Notes: generated by a model not told the origin, from the letters alone. A DNA stretch of 12,081 nucleotides from Betaproteobacteria bacterium (GCA_025362705.1 JANYFH010000176.1:1-12081), one strand, 5' to 3'. Shown: positions 1-8,736, numbered from the stretch's first letter. Numbers and translations: made by a program.

Positions 1-713
1 TCGATCGATTGCGCCTGCGCGCTGAGCAATTGCGTTTCAGCCTGAACGATATCAACCTTGCCTGCGACCCCGACTGCATAGCGATTTCTCGTCAGCTCCA
101 GCGATTTTTCGTAAGCCGTGATCGTATCGGCGAAAAGCTGCTTCTGCGCATCGTTCACACGCAATTGGAAGTAGCTGTTCGCGAGTTCCGATTGCAACGA
201 CAGGCGCGCAGCCTCCAAGTCTGCAGCACTCGCCTGCGCACTGGCATCATTCGATTCCACCGTGCGGCGAATACGCCCCCACACATCCAATTCCCAGCCT
301 GCACTCAAGGAGAGATTGTGATTGGTGGCCACGTCGTTGCTGCCGGCCGAGCGCGCCGAGGCGGCACGGCTGCGCGTCGAACTCGCATTTGCTGAAACGG
401 TGGGGAAATAACTGGCGCGCGCTGATTGTGTAAGCGCCTGCGCCTGACGGTAACGCGCCTCCGACGCTTTCAGACTCTGGTTGGATACACTTACCTGCTC
501 TATGAGCGCATCGAGTTCCGTGTCGCCGAATACACTCCACCACTTGCCCCGGCTGAGCTCATCCTTCGGCGTTGCGGGCTTCCAGTCCGCCATTTCCTTA
601 TAGGCAGCGGGCGCTTGTGCATCCGGACGCTTGTAGTCAGGGCCGATAGCGCACGAGGCGAGCAGCGGAACGCCGATCACCAAGCACGTCAGTCTAAATT
701 TATTACCTTTCAT
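1..713 (-). CDS. RND efflux outer-membrane lipoprotein, NodT/OprM family (3' part missing)
   Basis: This is the outer-membrane channel subunit of a tripartite efflux pump; TolC-like proteins form trimers that span the outer membrane and periplasm. Only the first 237 residues are visible, about half of the family's usual length, and the frame is open to the left edge. The N-terminus is a lipoprotein signal peptide with lipobox L18-A19-S20-C21. The residue after Cys is Ala rather than Asp, which fits outer-membrane sorting. It continues with the NodT-typical C-A-I-G-P-D-Y-K-R-P, then WWSVFGDTELDALI (59-71) and WELDVWGRIRR (140-150), both hallmarks of the family, and long Ala/Gln-rich helices ending in DIVQAETQLLSAQAQS. 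The start overlaps the stop of the upstream pump gene as ATGA and has a strong GGAGG at 718-722, 4 nt upstream. It is the last visible gene of the mdtABC-like operon. The exact substrate range cannot be read from the sequence. Confidence 0.93.
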   Translation of the reverse strand, partial: MKGNKFRLTCLVIGVPLLASCAIGPDYKRPDAQAPAAYKEMADWKPATPKDELSRGKWWSVFGDTELDALIEQVSVSNQSLKASEARYRQAQALTQSARASYFPTVSANASSTRSRAASARSAGSNDVATNHNLSLSAGWELDVWGRIRRTVESNDASAQASAADLEAARLSLQSELANSYFQLRVNDAQKQLFADTITAYEKSLELTRNRYAVGVAGKVDIVQAETQLLSAQAQSI

Positions 714-3700
714 CCAGCCTCCAGCACGACATTTCCACGTCCGCGCGCAAATTTATTTTTGCTCCACAAACGGAATCGGTCCATATAAAGATAAACCACC
801 GGCGTCGTATACAGCGTGAGCAACTGGCTCACAATCAACCCGCCAACAATTGAAATGCCCAGCGGCCTTCTCAGCTCTGCGCCATCGCCAAATCCGATCG
901 CCAGCGGAATAGCACCCAGCAGTGCGGCCATGGTTGTCATCATGATCGGCCTAAAGCGCAGCATGCACGCTTCAAAGATCGCGTCGTGTGCTGATTTTCC
1001 CTGGGTACGCTCTGTCGAGATCGCAAAGTCAATCATCAGGATCGCATTTTTCTTGACGATACCGATGAGCAGAATTACGCCGATCAGCGCGATGATCGAG
1101 AGCTCGCTTCCCGCTGCCAACAGCGCCAGCAATGCACCTACGCCTGCAGATGGCAACGTGGAAATAATGGTGATCGGATGGACGTAACTTTCATATAGAA
1201 CACCCAGCACAATGTAGACCGTGAACAGCGCGGCAAGGATCAACCAGGGTTGATTGTCGAGCCCCTGCTGAAAAATACGCGCCGTGCCTTGCGAACTGCC
1301 GGTAATGCTGGTCGGCACACCGATACGCTCCATTGTGTCGCGGATTTTTTGTATGCCCGTTGACAGCGAAGTGCCCTCGGGCAGGTTAAACGATATCGTC
1401 GATGCTGCGAACTGCCCCTGATGGTTGACGGCCAGCGCCGCAGTCGTCGGCTCGTACTTTGAAAACGCCGAGAGGGGCACTTGCCCGCGCGTCGGTGAAA
1501 GCACATAAATACCATTCAGCGCCTCCGGGCTCTGCCAGTATTCCGGCGCAGCTTCCATGACGACGCGATATTGATTGAGCGCCGAATAGATCGTCGATAC
1601 CTGCGCCTGCCCATAAGCGAGATAGAGAGCGGTGTCGATCATCGCGGGCGTCACGCCCATGCGCGAGGCCGTGGCGCGATCGATAAGCAGGGTCATTTGC
1701 AAACCGCGCACCTGTTGATCACTGTTGACGTCGGTTAGCTCCGGCACGTCCTGCAAGGCATTCTGCAGGAGCGGTGTCCATTTTCGTAACTCGGTGACGT
1801 CATCGCCCTGCAAGGTGAATTGATAGCCGGCATTGGACTGGCGTCCACCACCACGAAAGTCCTGCGCCGGCGTCAGAAACAAATTTGCACCAGCGACCTT
1901 CGCAAGTTTGATGCGCAGGCGCGCCACGATGGCATCTGCCGACACCTGTCGCTCCTTAAGCGGTTTCAGCGACATGAACATCTGCCCGCCATTGCGCTGC
2001 CCGCCACCGGTGAAAGCAACCACATTGTCAACCGCAGGATCGGTCATGACGATATCGACCAACTCGGTAAGCTTGCCGCGCATCGCCTGAAACGAAATGC
2101 TCTGGTCGGCCTGAATGAAACCGGCGATACGCCCGGTATCCTGCTGCGGCAGAAATCCCTTTGGGATGGCGATATACAAATAGATATTGAGCCCAACAGC
2201 GGCAACCAAAGTGAGAAATACCAGAAATGGAAATTTGAGTGCTAACGTCAAACTTTTTTCATAGCCACGATTGATGCGCTTTATTCCTGCATCTGTCCAA
2301 CGTGACAATCTTCCCGGTGTTTTGACTTTTCCCGGATCGTGCGGACGCAGCAGTCGTGCGCACATCATCGGCGTTGTCGTCAGGGATACCGCCAGCGAAA
2401 CCAGAATGGCGATCGACAGCGTTACCGCGAATTCGCGAAAAAACCGACCGACGATGCCGCCCATCAACAAGATCGGAATGAACACGGCAATCAACGACAA
2501 GCTCATCGACACCACCGTGAAACTTACCTCTCGTGCGCCTTTCAATGCAGCGTCAAATGGCGCCATGCCTTTCTCAATGTGGCGCGAGACATTCTCCAGC
2601 ACGACGATGGCATCATCGACCACAAAACCGGTTGCAACGGTCAGCGACATCAGGGAAAGGTTGTCGAGGCTGTAGCCGAAAAGGTACATGAAAGAAAAAG
2701 TGCCGATTAGGGACACCGGTACGGCAACCGCTGGTATGAGAGTTGCACGCCAGTTACGCAGGAACAGGAACACAACCATGATCACCAAACCCACCGCGAT
2801 GGCCATCGTGCGCTCGGCGTCACGCAGGCTGCCGCGAATCGTGGTCGTGCGCTCCATCACGACGCTGAGATTGACGGTACCGGGGATCGATGACTGGAGC
2901 TCGGGAACCATTGCCAGCACCCGATCAACAGTCTCAATGATATTGGCGTTTGGCTGCGTGGTGACGAGCACGACGACTGCCGGCTTGCCATTGGCGATGC
3001 CTGCATTACGCAAATCCTGCACCGAATCAATCACCTCACCGACATCGGACAACCGCACTGCCGCGCCATTGCGATAAGCGACGATGACAGGTAAATAGTC
3101 GGCCGCTTTTTTCGCCTGATCGTTTGCGTAAATCTGCCAGCTTTTTTCGCCGTCCTCAACAATCCCTTTGGGTCGGTTGGCATTATTCGCCGTGATCGCT
3201 GCGCGCACTTCGCTAAAAGATATGGCGTACTTATTGAGCGTGGATGGATTCAATTCAACCCGTACCGCCGGCAGTGAGCCACCGCCCACCGTCACCTGCC
3301 CCACGCCTGCGACCTGCGAAATCTTTTGCGCCACAACGGTCGATGCCGCGTCGTAAATTTGCCCCTGCGTAAGAACATCCGACGTCATCGCCAGAATAAT
3401 CGACGGCGCATCCGCCGGATTCACTTTGCGATACGTAGGATTATTCGGCAAGCTCGACGGCAATTCGCTGCGTGCCGCCTGGATGGCTGCCTGCACATCG
3501 CGCGCAGCGCCATCGATGCTGCGGTTAAGGTCAAATTGGAGCGTGACACGCGCGCTGCCGAGTGAGGACTGCGAAGTAATCTCGTTGACACCGGCAATGC
3601 GCCCCAGCGCGCGTTCCAGTGGCGTCGCTACGGTTGCGGCCATCACCTCAGGACTTGCACCCGGCAACGAGGCTGACACCGAGATCGTGGGAATATCCAC

Positions 3701-3817
3701 CTGTGGCAAGGGTGCCACCGGCAGCAGCGTGAATGCAATCGCGCCGGCCAGCGTTACACCCAGCGTGAGCAATGTAGTGGCAACGGGGCGGCGAATGAAT
3801 GGCTCGGAAATATTCAT
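710..3817 (-). CDS. mdtC: RND multidrug efflux pump, MdtC-like inner-membrane subunit
   Basis: This is a proton-driven inner-membrane transporter of the HAE1-RND class, 1035 residues, close to the roughly 1025 of E. coli MdtC. Features pointing to MdtC rather than AcrB are LPVAPLPQVD (32-41), ASLPGASPE (49-57), the run ATPLERALGRIAGV (64-77) and ADQSISFQAMRGKL (570-583). The RND proton-relay residues are present: D401-D402 in TM4 (GFVVDDAIVVLEN), K923 in TM10 (GIVKKNAILM), and R954 and T961 in TM11 (LRFRPIMMTTM). There is no sign of truncation. The ATG directly abuts the TAA of the mdtB-like gene, with a GGGGGA ribosome site 4 nt upstream within the end of mdtB. In E. coli, MdtB and MdtC form a mixed trimer (two B, one C) and both are needed for full function; the adjacent pair here implies the same. 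Substrates are unknown (bile salts and novobiocin in E. coli). Confidence 0.95.
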   Translation of the reverse strand: MNISEPFIRRPVATTLLTLGVTLAGAIAFTLLPVAPLPQVDIPTISVSASLPGASPEVMAATVATPLERALGRIAGVNEITSQSSLGSARVTLQFDLNRSIDGAARDVQAAIQAARSELPSSLPNNPTYRKVNPADAPSIILAMTSDVLTQGQIYDAASTVVAQKISQVAGVGQVTVGGGSLPAVRVELNPSTLNKYAISFSEVRAAITANNANRPKGIVEDGEKSWQIYANDQAKKAADYLPVIVAYRNGAAVRLSDVGEVIDSVQDLRNAGIANGKPAVVVLVTTQPNANIIETVDRVLAMVPELQSSIPGTVNLSVVMERTTTIRGSLRDAERTMAIAVGLVIMVVFLFLRNWRATLIPAVAVPVSLIGTFSFMYLFGYSLDNLSLMSLTVATGFVVDDAIVVLENVSRHIEKGMAPFDAALKGAREVSFTVVSMSLSLIAVFIPILLMGGIVGRFFREFAVTLSIAILVSLAVSLTTTPMMCARLLRPHDPGKVKTPGRLSRWTDAGIKRINRGYEKSLTLALKFPFLVFLTLVAAVGLNIYLYIAIPKGFLPQQDTGRIAGFIQADQSISFQAMRGKLTELVDIVMTDPAVDNVVAFTGGGQRNGGQMFMSLKPLKERQVSADAIVARLRIKLAKVAGANLFLTPAQDFRGGGRQSNAGYQFTLQGDDVTELRKWTPLLQNALQDVPELTDVNSDQQVRGLQMTLLIDRATASRMGVTPAMIDTALYLAYGQAQVSTIYSALNQYRVVMEAAPEYWQSPEALNGIYVLSPTRGQVPLSAFSKYEPTTAALAVNHQGQFAASTISFNLPEGTSLSTGIQKIRDTMERIGVPTSITGSSQGTARIFQQGLDNQPWLILAALFTVYIVLGVLYESYVHPITIISTLPSAGVGALLALLAAGSELSIIALIGVILLIGIVKKNAILMIDFAISTERTQGKSAHDAIFEACMLRFRPIMMTTMAALLGAIPLAIGFGDGAELRRPLGISIVGGLIVSQLLTLYTTPVVYLYMDRFRLWSKNKFARGRGNVVLEAG
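718..722 (-). promoter_or_regulatory. Strong Shine-Dalgarno for the outer-membrane gene
   Basis: GGAGG on the minus strand lies 4 nt upstream of the ATG at 713, inside the last codons of the mdtC-like gene. Together with the ATGA stop/start overlap it fixes the start and suggests translational coupling. Confidence 0.75.
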
Positions 3818-6800
3818 TTATTCCCCCGCAGCACCATCAGCTTTTGCTGCCAGTTGTTCGGGCTCATCGCGCTTATTGACGCGCCGTGCGAGCCGATCAA
3901 AGGCCAGATAGATCACCGGTGTCGTGAACAACGTCAACACCTGCGAAACGATCAAACCACCAACCATCACGATGCCGAGCGGATGACGCAATTCCGAACC
4001 CACACCAGTGCCGACCATCAGCGGAAGCGCACCCAGCAATGCGGCCATGGTGGTCATGAGAATGGGTCGCAAACGCAGCAGGCACGCCTGGTAAATCGCC
4101 TCGCGCGGCTGCATGCCTTGCTTGCGTTCCGCATCGAGTGCGAAATCGATCATCATGATCGCGTTTTTCTTCACGATTCCGATCAATAAAATAATGCCGA
4201 TGATGGCGATAATGCCCAGATCGTTTCGCGACACCAGCAGCGCCAGCAGCGCTCCCACACCTGCTGACGGCAGCGTGGACAAAATGGTGACGGGGTGAAT
4301 GTAGCTCTCGTAGAGCACACCCAGCACGATGTACATGGTGACGATGGCGGCAAGGATCAACAACAGCGTATTGGTGAGCGACGCGCGGAATGCGAGTGCT
4401 GCGCCCTGAAATCCGGTGCGCACGCTCGCAGGCATGCCCAGTTCTTTTTCGGTGCTCTCGATCACTTTCACTGCATCACCGAGCGAATGTCCGGCGCCCA
4501 GATTGAATGAAATGGTGGTCGCCGGAAATTGGCCAATGTGGTTGATTGCGAGCGATGCCGGTTTTTCAATCACAGTCGCCACCGCCGAAATCGGAATCTG
4601 CTGGCCGGTCGAGGAACCCACATAAATATCATTGAGCGCTTGCGGCCCAAGTTTGTATTCAGGCTTTACCTCCAACACGACGCGATACTGGCTGGTCTGG
4701 GTAAAAATAGTGGAAATCAGCCGCTGGCCGAAGGCGTTGTAGAGCGCGTTGTCAATTGATGCTGGCGTAACGCCGAGTCGTGCGGCGGTATCGCGGTCGA
4801 TATTGAGATAGGCCTGCAAGCCTTCGTCCTGCAAATCCGAGACCACCTCGGAAAGCTCTGGAAGAGTGGCGAGTTTATCGACCAGCTTGTGCGTCCATTC
4901 GCTCAATTCTTCGGGATTAGCGTCTTCGAGCGTGAACTGGAACTGCGTGCGGCTCACGCGATCTTCAATCGTGAGATCCTGCACCGGCTGCATATAGAGC
5001 TTGATGCCTTCGAGCTTGTCGATTCTGGGTTTCATCCGCTCGATCACGGCTGAAGCACTGGCGTTGCGCATGTTGTGCGGCTTCAGATTGATGAGCATAC
5101 GGCCGCTGTTGAGCGTGGTGTTGATCCCATCGACACCAATAAACGACGAGACACTTTCAATCGCCGGATCTTCAAGCACCGCTTGCGCCAATGCCTGCTG
5201 GCGTTGTGCCATGCTCTGGAACGACACCGACTGGGGCGCCTCCGATATTCCCTGAATGACGCCGGTATCCTGTAACGGGAAAAATCCCTTCGGCACAAAA
5301 ATGTACAGAAGCCCTGTGAGCACCAGCGTACCAATCGCCACCAGCAGCGTAAGCGATTGACGGTCAAGCACCCAGTTCAACATCACGCCGTAACGGGCGA
5401 TGATGTTCTCGAACCAGCGACCTGTCACCCGGTAGAAGCGACTCTGTTTTTCTTCCGGCGTGTGCTTCAACAGCCGCGCGCACATCATCGGCGTGAGCGT
5501 AAGCGACACGACAGCCGAGATCAGGATCGCCACCGCCAGCGTGATGGCAAATTCGCGAAACAAACGGCCAACGACATCGCCCATGAACAGCAGCGGGATC
5601 AATACCGCGATCAGCGAGAAGGTCAGCGAAATAATCGTGAAACCGATCTGCTCCGAACCCTTGAGCGCCGCATCAAGCGGCGAATCGCCTTCTTCGATGT
5701 AGCGTGAAATATTTTCAATCATCACGATCGCGTCATCGACCACAAACCCGGTGGCGATGGTGAGCGCCATCAGTGAGAGATTGTTGATCGAGTAGTCGGC
5801 CAGATACATCACGCCAAACGTACCAATCAAGGACAGCGGCACCGCAACACTGGGGATGAGCGTCGCCGCAAAGTTGCGCAGGAACAAAAATATCACCATC
5901 ACCACCAACGCCACGGCAAGCATCAGCTCAAACTTCACATCATTCACCGACGCACGAATTGTCACGGTGCGGTCCGTGAGCACCATCAATTCAACCGATG
6001 CCGGCAACGTGGCGGCGAGACCGGGAAGCAACTGCTTGACGCGGTCAACGACCTCGATCACGTTGGCACCTGGCTGGCGCTGAATGTTTAGAATGATGGC
6101 GGGCGTGTCATTCATCCACGCAGCCAGTTTTATGTTCTCGGCATCTTCGATCACTTCGGCGACGTCGGTCAGATAAATCGGCGCACCGGCTTTGTAGGCG
6201 ATCACGATGGCGCGGTATTCGGCTGCGGATTTTAATTGGTCATTGGCGTCGATCGTGTACGCTCGAACCGGGCCATCAAAACTTCCCTTTGCCTGATTGA
6301 CGTTTGCCGCACCAATGGCGGTGCGCACATCATCCAGACCAATCCCCGTGGCAGCCAGCGCCTTCGGGTTGACTTGCACGCGCACCGCAGGACGCTGACC
6401 ACCGGAAAGCGTGACCAGACCAACACCGGGCAACTGCGAAATTTTTTGCGCGATGCGCGTATCCACCAGATTCTGCACACGCGGCATCTGCATGGTTTTG
6501 GAAGTGATGCCGATGGTGAGAATCGGCGCGTCGGCCGGATTCACCTTGCTGTAGGTGGGCGGTGCGGGCAAATCGGTGGGCAGCAGATTACTGCCGGCGT
6601 TAATAGACGCCTGCACCTGCTGTTCGGCCACATCGAGCGAAAGCGATAACTCGAACTGCAGGGTAATGACCGAGGCACCACCGGAACTGGTCGAGGACAT
6701 CTGCTTCAAGCCCGGCATCTGTCCGAACTGGCGCTCCAGCGGCGCGGTGATGCCTGATGTCACTACATCGGGGCTGGCGCCTGGATAGAGCGTGATGACC

Positions 6801-6937
6801 TGAATGGTCGGGTAATCAACTTCCGGCAATGCCGAAAGCGGTAGTTGTTTATAAGCGAGAAATCCCGCGAGCAGGATCGCGACCATCAGTAGCGAGGTCG
6901 CTACCGGCCGCAGAATAAATAGACGTGACGGATTCAT
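3818..6937 (-). CDS. mdtB: RND multidrug efflux pump, MdtB-like inner-membrane subunit
   Basis: This is the first of two paralogous proton-driven RND pump subunits, 1039 residues against about 1040 for E. coli MdtB. MdtB character is clear in LPLSALPEVDYPTIQVITLY (32-51), the stretch from ITAPLERQFGQ (63-73) through SSTSSGGASVITLQFEL (81-97), SKVNPADAPI (130-139) and GVGLVTLSGGQRPAVRV (171-187). Proton-relay residues are D401-D402 in TM4 (FVVDDAIVMIEN), K924 in TM10 (IVKKNAIMMIDF), and R955 and T962 in TM11 (LRLRPILMTTM). An N-terminal TM1 (about 9-29), two large periplasmic domains and a C-terminal helical bundle follow the normal family plan. The gene starts 8 nt after the mdtA stop, with a weak AGG ribosome site overlapping that stop codon. 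It acts with MdtC in a mixed trimer, coupled to the MdtA-like adaptor and the downstream outer-membrane channel. Confidence 0.95.
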   Translation of the reverse strand: MNPSRLFILRPVATSLLMVAILLAGFLAYKQLPLSALPEVDYPTIQVITLYPGASPDVVTSGITAPLERQFGQMPGLKQMSSTSSGGASVITLQFELSLSLDVAEQQVQASINAGSNLLPTDLPAPPTYSKVNPADAPILTIGITSKTMQMPRVQNLVDTRIAQKISQLPGVGLVTLSGGQRPAVRVQVNPKALAATGIGLDDVRTAIGAANVNQAKGSFDGPVRAYTIDANDQLKSAAEYRAIVIAYKAGAPIYLTDVAEVIEDAENIKLAAWMNDTPAIILNIQRQPGANVIEVVDRVKQLLPGLAATLPASVELMVLTDRTVTIRASVNDVKFELMLAVALVVMVIFLFLRNFAATLIPSVAVPLSLIGTFGVMYLADYSINNLSLMALTIATGFVVDDAIVMIENISRYIEEGDSPLDAALKGSEQIGFTIISLTFSLIAVLIPLLFMGDVVGRLFREFAITLAVAILISAVVSLTLTPMMCARLLKHTPEEKQSRFYRVTGRWFENIIARYGVMLNWVLDRQSLTLLVAIGTLVLTGLLYIFVPKGFFPLQDTGVIQGISEAPQSVSFQSMAQRQQALAQAVLEDPAIESVSSFIGVDGINTTLNSGRMLINLKPHNMRNASASAVIERMKPRIDKLEGIKLYMQPVQDLTIEDRVSRTQFQFTLEDANPEELSEWTHKLVDKLATLPELSEVVSDLQDEGLQAYLNIDRDTAARLGVTPASIDNALYNAFGQRLISTIFTQTSQYRVVLEVKPEYKLGPQALNDIYVGSSTGQQIPISAVATVIEKPASLAINHIGQFPATTISFNLGAGHSLGDAVKVIESTEKELGMPASVRTGFQGAALAFRASLTNTLLLILAAIVTMYIVLGVLYESYIHPVTILSTLPSAGVGALLALLVSRNDLGIIAIIGIILLIGIVKKNAIMMIDFALDAERKQGMQPREAIYQACLLRLRPILMTTMAALLGALPLMVGTGVGSELRHPLGIVMVGGLIVSQVLTLFTTPVIYLAFDRLARRVNKRDEPEQLAAKADGAAGE
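3822..3827 (-). promoter_or_regulatory. Shine-Dalgarno for mdtC at the TAA/ATG junction
   Basis: GGGGGA on the minus strand lies 4 nt upstream of the mdtC ATG, just before the mdtB stop codon TAA (3820-3818), which directly abuts the ATG. It supports the chosen start and reinitiation by ribosomes leaving mdtB. Confidence 0.65.
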
Positions 6938-6945
6938 CGCGATGC

Positions 6946-8541
6946 CTACTGTTGCCCGCCTTGCTGCGCGCGCTCCCGCATCTTTTTCCTGAATTCAGCC
7001 TTCTGCTCGTCCGTCATGCTTTCCATTTTTTTCTTTAGCTCGGCTTTTTGCTCGTCACTCATGTCACGCCAGCCCCCGCCCCTGGGTGGTTCCGGCGGCG
7101 CAGCGGCAGGCGTGGCGGCCTCGCTGGCAGTGGCTTTCGCCGCGCCGGCAGTAGTCGGCACAGCGCCTTTTTCGTTTGCGGGCTTTGCAGTCACTGGCGG
7201 TGCTCCCGCTGGCGTCGGCGCGGCTGGCGATGCATCACCCTTGCCTTGCCGGTTGCCGCGCTTGCTGGGGTCGCCACCGGGTCCACGCTGACGCGGTACA
7301 AACGGGGTTGTCACTTCGACCTTGGCACCTTCGCGCAAGCGATCAATACCGTCCGTCACCACCAGCTCACCGGGCTTCACGCCAGACTCAATCGCAACGT
7401 TGTCATTTTCAACTGCTCCCATTTTTACTGGGCGCAGCGACACGGTTTTGTCTTCCTTCACAACATAGACGATGGTGCCCTGCGCGCCGCGCTGGATGGC
7501 GGCCATGGGAATAACGGTGGCGTTTTTTTGGGTTTCCACAACCATGCGCACATTCACGAACTGATTCGGGAACAACAGCCCATCCGGATTCGGCAACTGC
7601 GCCTTCAATTTGATGGTGCCGGTGGCCGTGTCGATCTGGTTGTCCACAGTAATCAGCGTGCCGCTCGCAAGTTTGTTTTTCTGGTCGCGATCCCAAGCAT
7701 CCACACCCAGCTTCTCGCCCGCTTTCAGGCGCTGCAACACGCGCTGCAGATTGTCCTGCGGAATCGTGAACACGACCGTGATGGGATCGATTTGCGTGAT
7801 GACCACCAGACCCAGCGTATCGGCGGAGCGGATGATGTTGCCGGTATCAATCTGGCGTAAACCAAGCCGCCCGGCAATTGGCGCGGTCACCCGCGTGTAT
7901 GAGAGCTGCAACTTGGCGTTATCGACCTGCGCCTGATCAATTTTTACGGTTCCCTCGTATTGGCGCACGAGTGACTCCTGGCTGTCGAGTTGCTGTTTGG
8001 CGATGGAATCCTGCGCCAGTAATACCCGATAGCGTTCGAGATCGAGTTTTGCATTGTTCAGTTGCGCCAGATCACGCGCGTATTGCCCTTCTACCTGCGC
8101 GAGTTGCACTTGCAAAGGTTTGGGATCAATTTCGGCGAGCACGTCGCCCGCTTTCACAGACTGGCCTTCCTGAAAAAGCACTTTTTCCAGCAGCCCATCG
8201 ACACGCGCCTTCACAGTCGCGACGCGAAGTGCCGCCACCGTGCCTAGACCATTCTGCACGACGTTCAGGTCTGCAGCCTTCGCGGCAACGGCCAGCACCG
8301 GCTGAACCCGTGTTGGATCAAATCCGCCGAAGCGGCCACCACCCGCGCCTTTGCCGGGCGCACCGGGTGTGGCGCCTTTCGCAGCATCAGCGGATTTGGC
8401 TGCATCAGCAGCAGGCGGCTGCATATACCACCAGATACCGCCGCCGATCGCGCCGAGAAACAAAAGCGGAACAAGACCTTTGCGCACCCAATTGGGTTGC
8501 CGCTTCCATCCGTTTGCAAGAAAGTTGTCGCGTTTGATCAT
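6946..8541 (-). CDS. mdtA: RND efflux periplasmic adaptor, MdtA-like membrane fusion protein with extended tail
   Basis: This is the periplasmic adaptor joining the inner-membrane MdtBC pump to the outer-membrane channel. The N-terminus has one membrane anchor (about 22-40, GLVPLLFLGAIGGGIWWYM) and no lipobox. A Gly/Ala linker follows, then the lipoyl half-motif ARVDGLLEKVLFQEGQSVKAG (112-132), an alpha-helical hairpin (about 145-210), the second lipoyl half SYTRVTAPIAGRLGLRQID (214-232), a beta-barrel (ITQIDPITVVFTIP, 248-261) and the membrane-proximal domain to about 410. At 531 residues it is over 100 longer than E. coli MdtA (about 415). The excess is a Pro/Ala/Gly-rich stretch (about 418-488) and a charged end with two near-identical 15-residue units (494-523). 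An in-frame TGA at 8559-8557 with no start codon between makes this ATG the most upstream start possible, although it has no clear Shine-Dalgarno. It is the first gene of the operon. Confidence 0.93.
   Translation of the reverse strand: MIKRDNFLANGWKRQPNWVRKGLVPLLFLGAIGGGIWWYMQPPAADAAKSADAAKGATPGAPGKGAGGGRFGGFDPTRVQPVLAVAAKAADLNVVQNGLGTVAALRVATVKARVDGLLEKVLFQEGQSVKAGDVLAEIDPKPLQVQLAQVEGQYARDLAQLNNAKLDLERYRVLLAQDSIAKQQLDSQESLVRQYEGTVKIDQAQVDNAKLQLSYTRVTAPIAGRLGLRQIDTGNIIRSADTLGLVVITQIDPITVVFTIPQDNLQRVLQRLKAGEKLGVDAWDRDQKNKLASGTLITVDNQIDTATGTIKLKAQLPNPDGLLFPNQFVNVRMVVETQKNATVIPMAAIQRGAQGTIVYVVKEDKTVSLRPVKMGAVENDNVAIESGVKPGELVVTDGIDRLREGAKVEVTTPFVPRQRGPGGDPSKRGNRQGKGDASPAAPTPAGAPPVTAKPANEKGAVPTTAGAAKATASEAATPAAAPPEPPRGGGWRDMSDEQKAELKKKMESMTDEQKAEFRKKMRERAQQGGQQ
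6969..7060 (-). repeat. Tandem 15-residue repeat in the MdtA tail
   Basis: Residues 494-523 of the adaptor read MSDEQKAELKKKMES followed by MTDEQKAEFRKKMRE, two in-phase copies of a 45-nt unit. They differ at S/T, L/F, K/R, E/R and S/E. The unit is rich in Lys, Glu and Met and is predicted to be helical. Its function is not known to me. Confidence 0.8.
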
Positions 8542-8736
8542 GATTTTTTGTTTTATTCAGGTCAGAGTCCCCCGAAAATCAGCCGCAGGAAGCAGGCAGT
8601 TTTGCGGGAAGAGCAGGAAATGGCAGGATTGTGGATATTGTATGTAGCGCCGGTGCCGGATTGTGCCGGATATGACATGCCCGGACAAATCTGGTTAGTG
8701 TCTGAATGTGTTGAAATTGTAACGAATTGCAAGCCT
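8542..8736. other. 195-nt intergenic region: amidase 3' end and mdtA leader
   Basis: This stretch lies between two minus-strand genes. It holds the presumed mdtA promoter and leader. I see no stem with a following T-run that would be a convincing terminator for the amidase transcript, so some readthrough into mdtABC is possible. Four irregular GCAGG copies lie at about 8585, 8593, 8614 and 8624, with no clear pattern. Confidence 0.6.
8637..8671 (-). promoter_or_regulatory. Candidate activator-dependent promoter of mdtABC with direct repeats
   Basis: On the minus strand a -10 box TACAAT (8642-8637) matches the consensus at 5 of 6 positions. The hexamer 17 bp upstream (about 8665-8660) is not -35-like. 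Exactly there lie two identical copies of ATCCGGCAC (plus-strand GTGCCGGAT at 8653-8661 and 8663-8671), 10 bp apart. Direct repeats on one helical turn over a weak -35 are typical of OmpR/PhoB-family activators, and E. coli mdtABC is activated by BaeR, a member of that family. The regulator here is unknown and the repeat does not resemble the BaeR box I know. An alternative promoter is TTGTCC, 17 bp, CACAAT just upstream. Confidence 0.4.

Noticed and set aside
710..6937. The two RND genes as a recent tandem duplication
   Set aside because: They match MdtB and MdtC respectively at subfamily-specific positions, so the pair is an ancient paralogous couple rather than a local duplication.
7048..8537. 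Two long plus-strand open frames (7048-7860 and 7878-8537) opposite mdtA
   Set aside because: Arg/His/Cys-rich composition with no recognisable domain, lying fully antisense to a clear adaptor gene; they are by-products of its G/C-rich codon use.
8585..8628. Four GCAGG copies in the mdtA leader as a repeat array
   Set aside because: Spacing is irregular and the motif is short; chance is enough to explain it.
8690..8736. Rho-independent terminator for the amidase gene
   Set aside because: No stem of useful length followed by a T-run on the minus strand; TTGCAATTCGTTACAA is only weakly symmetrical.
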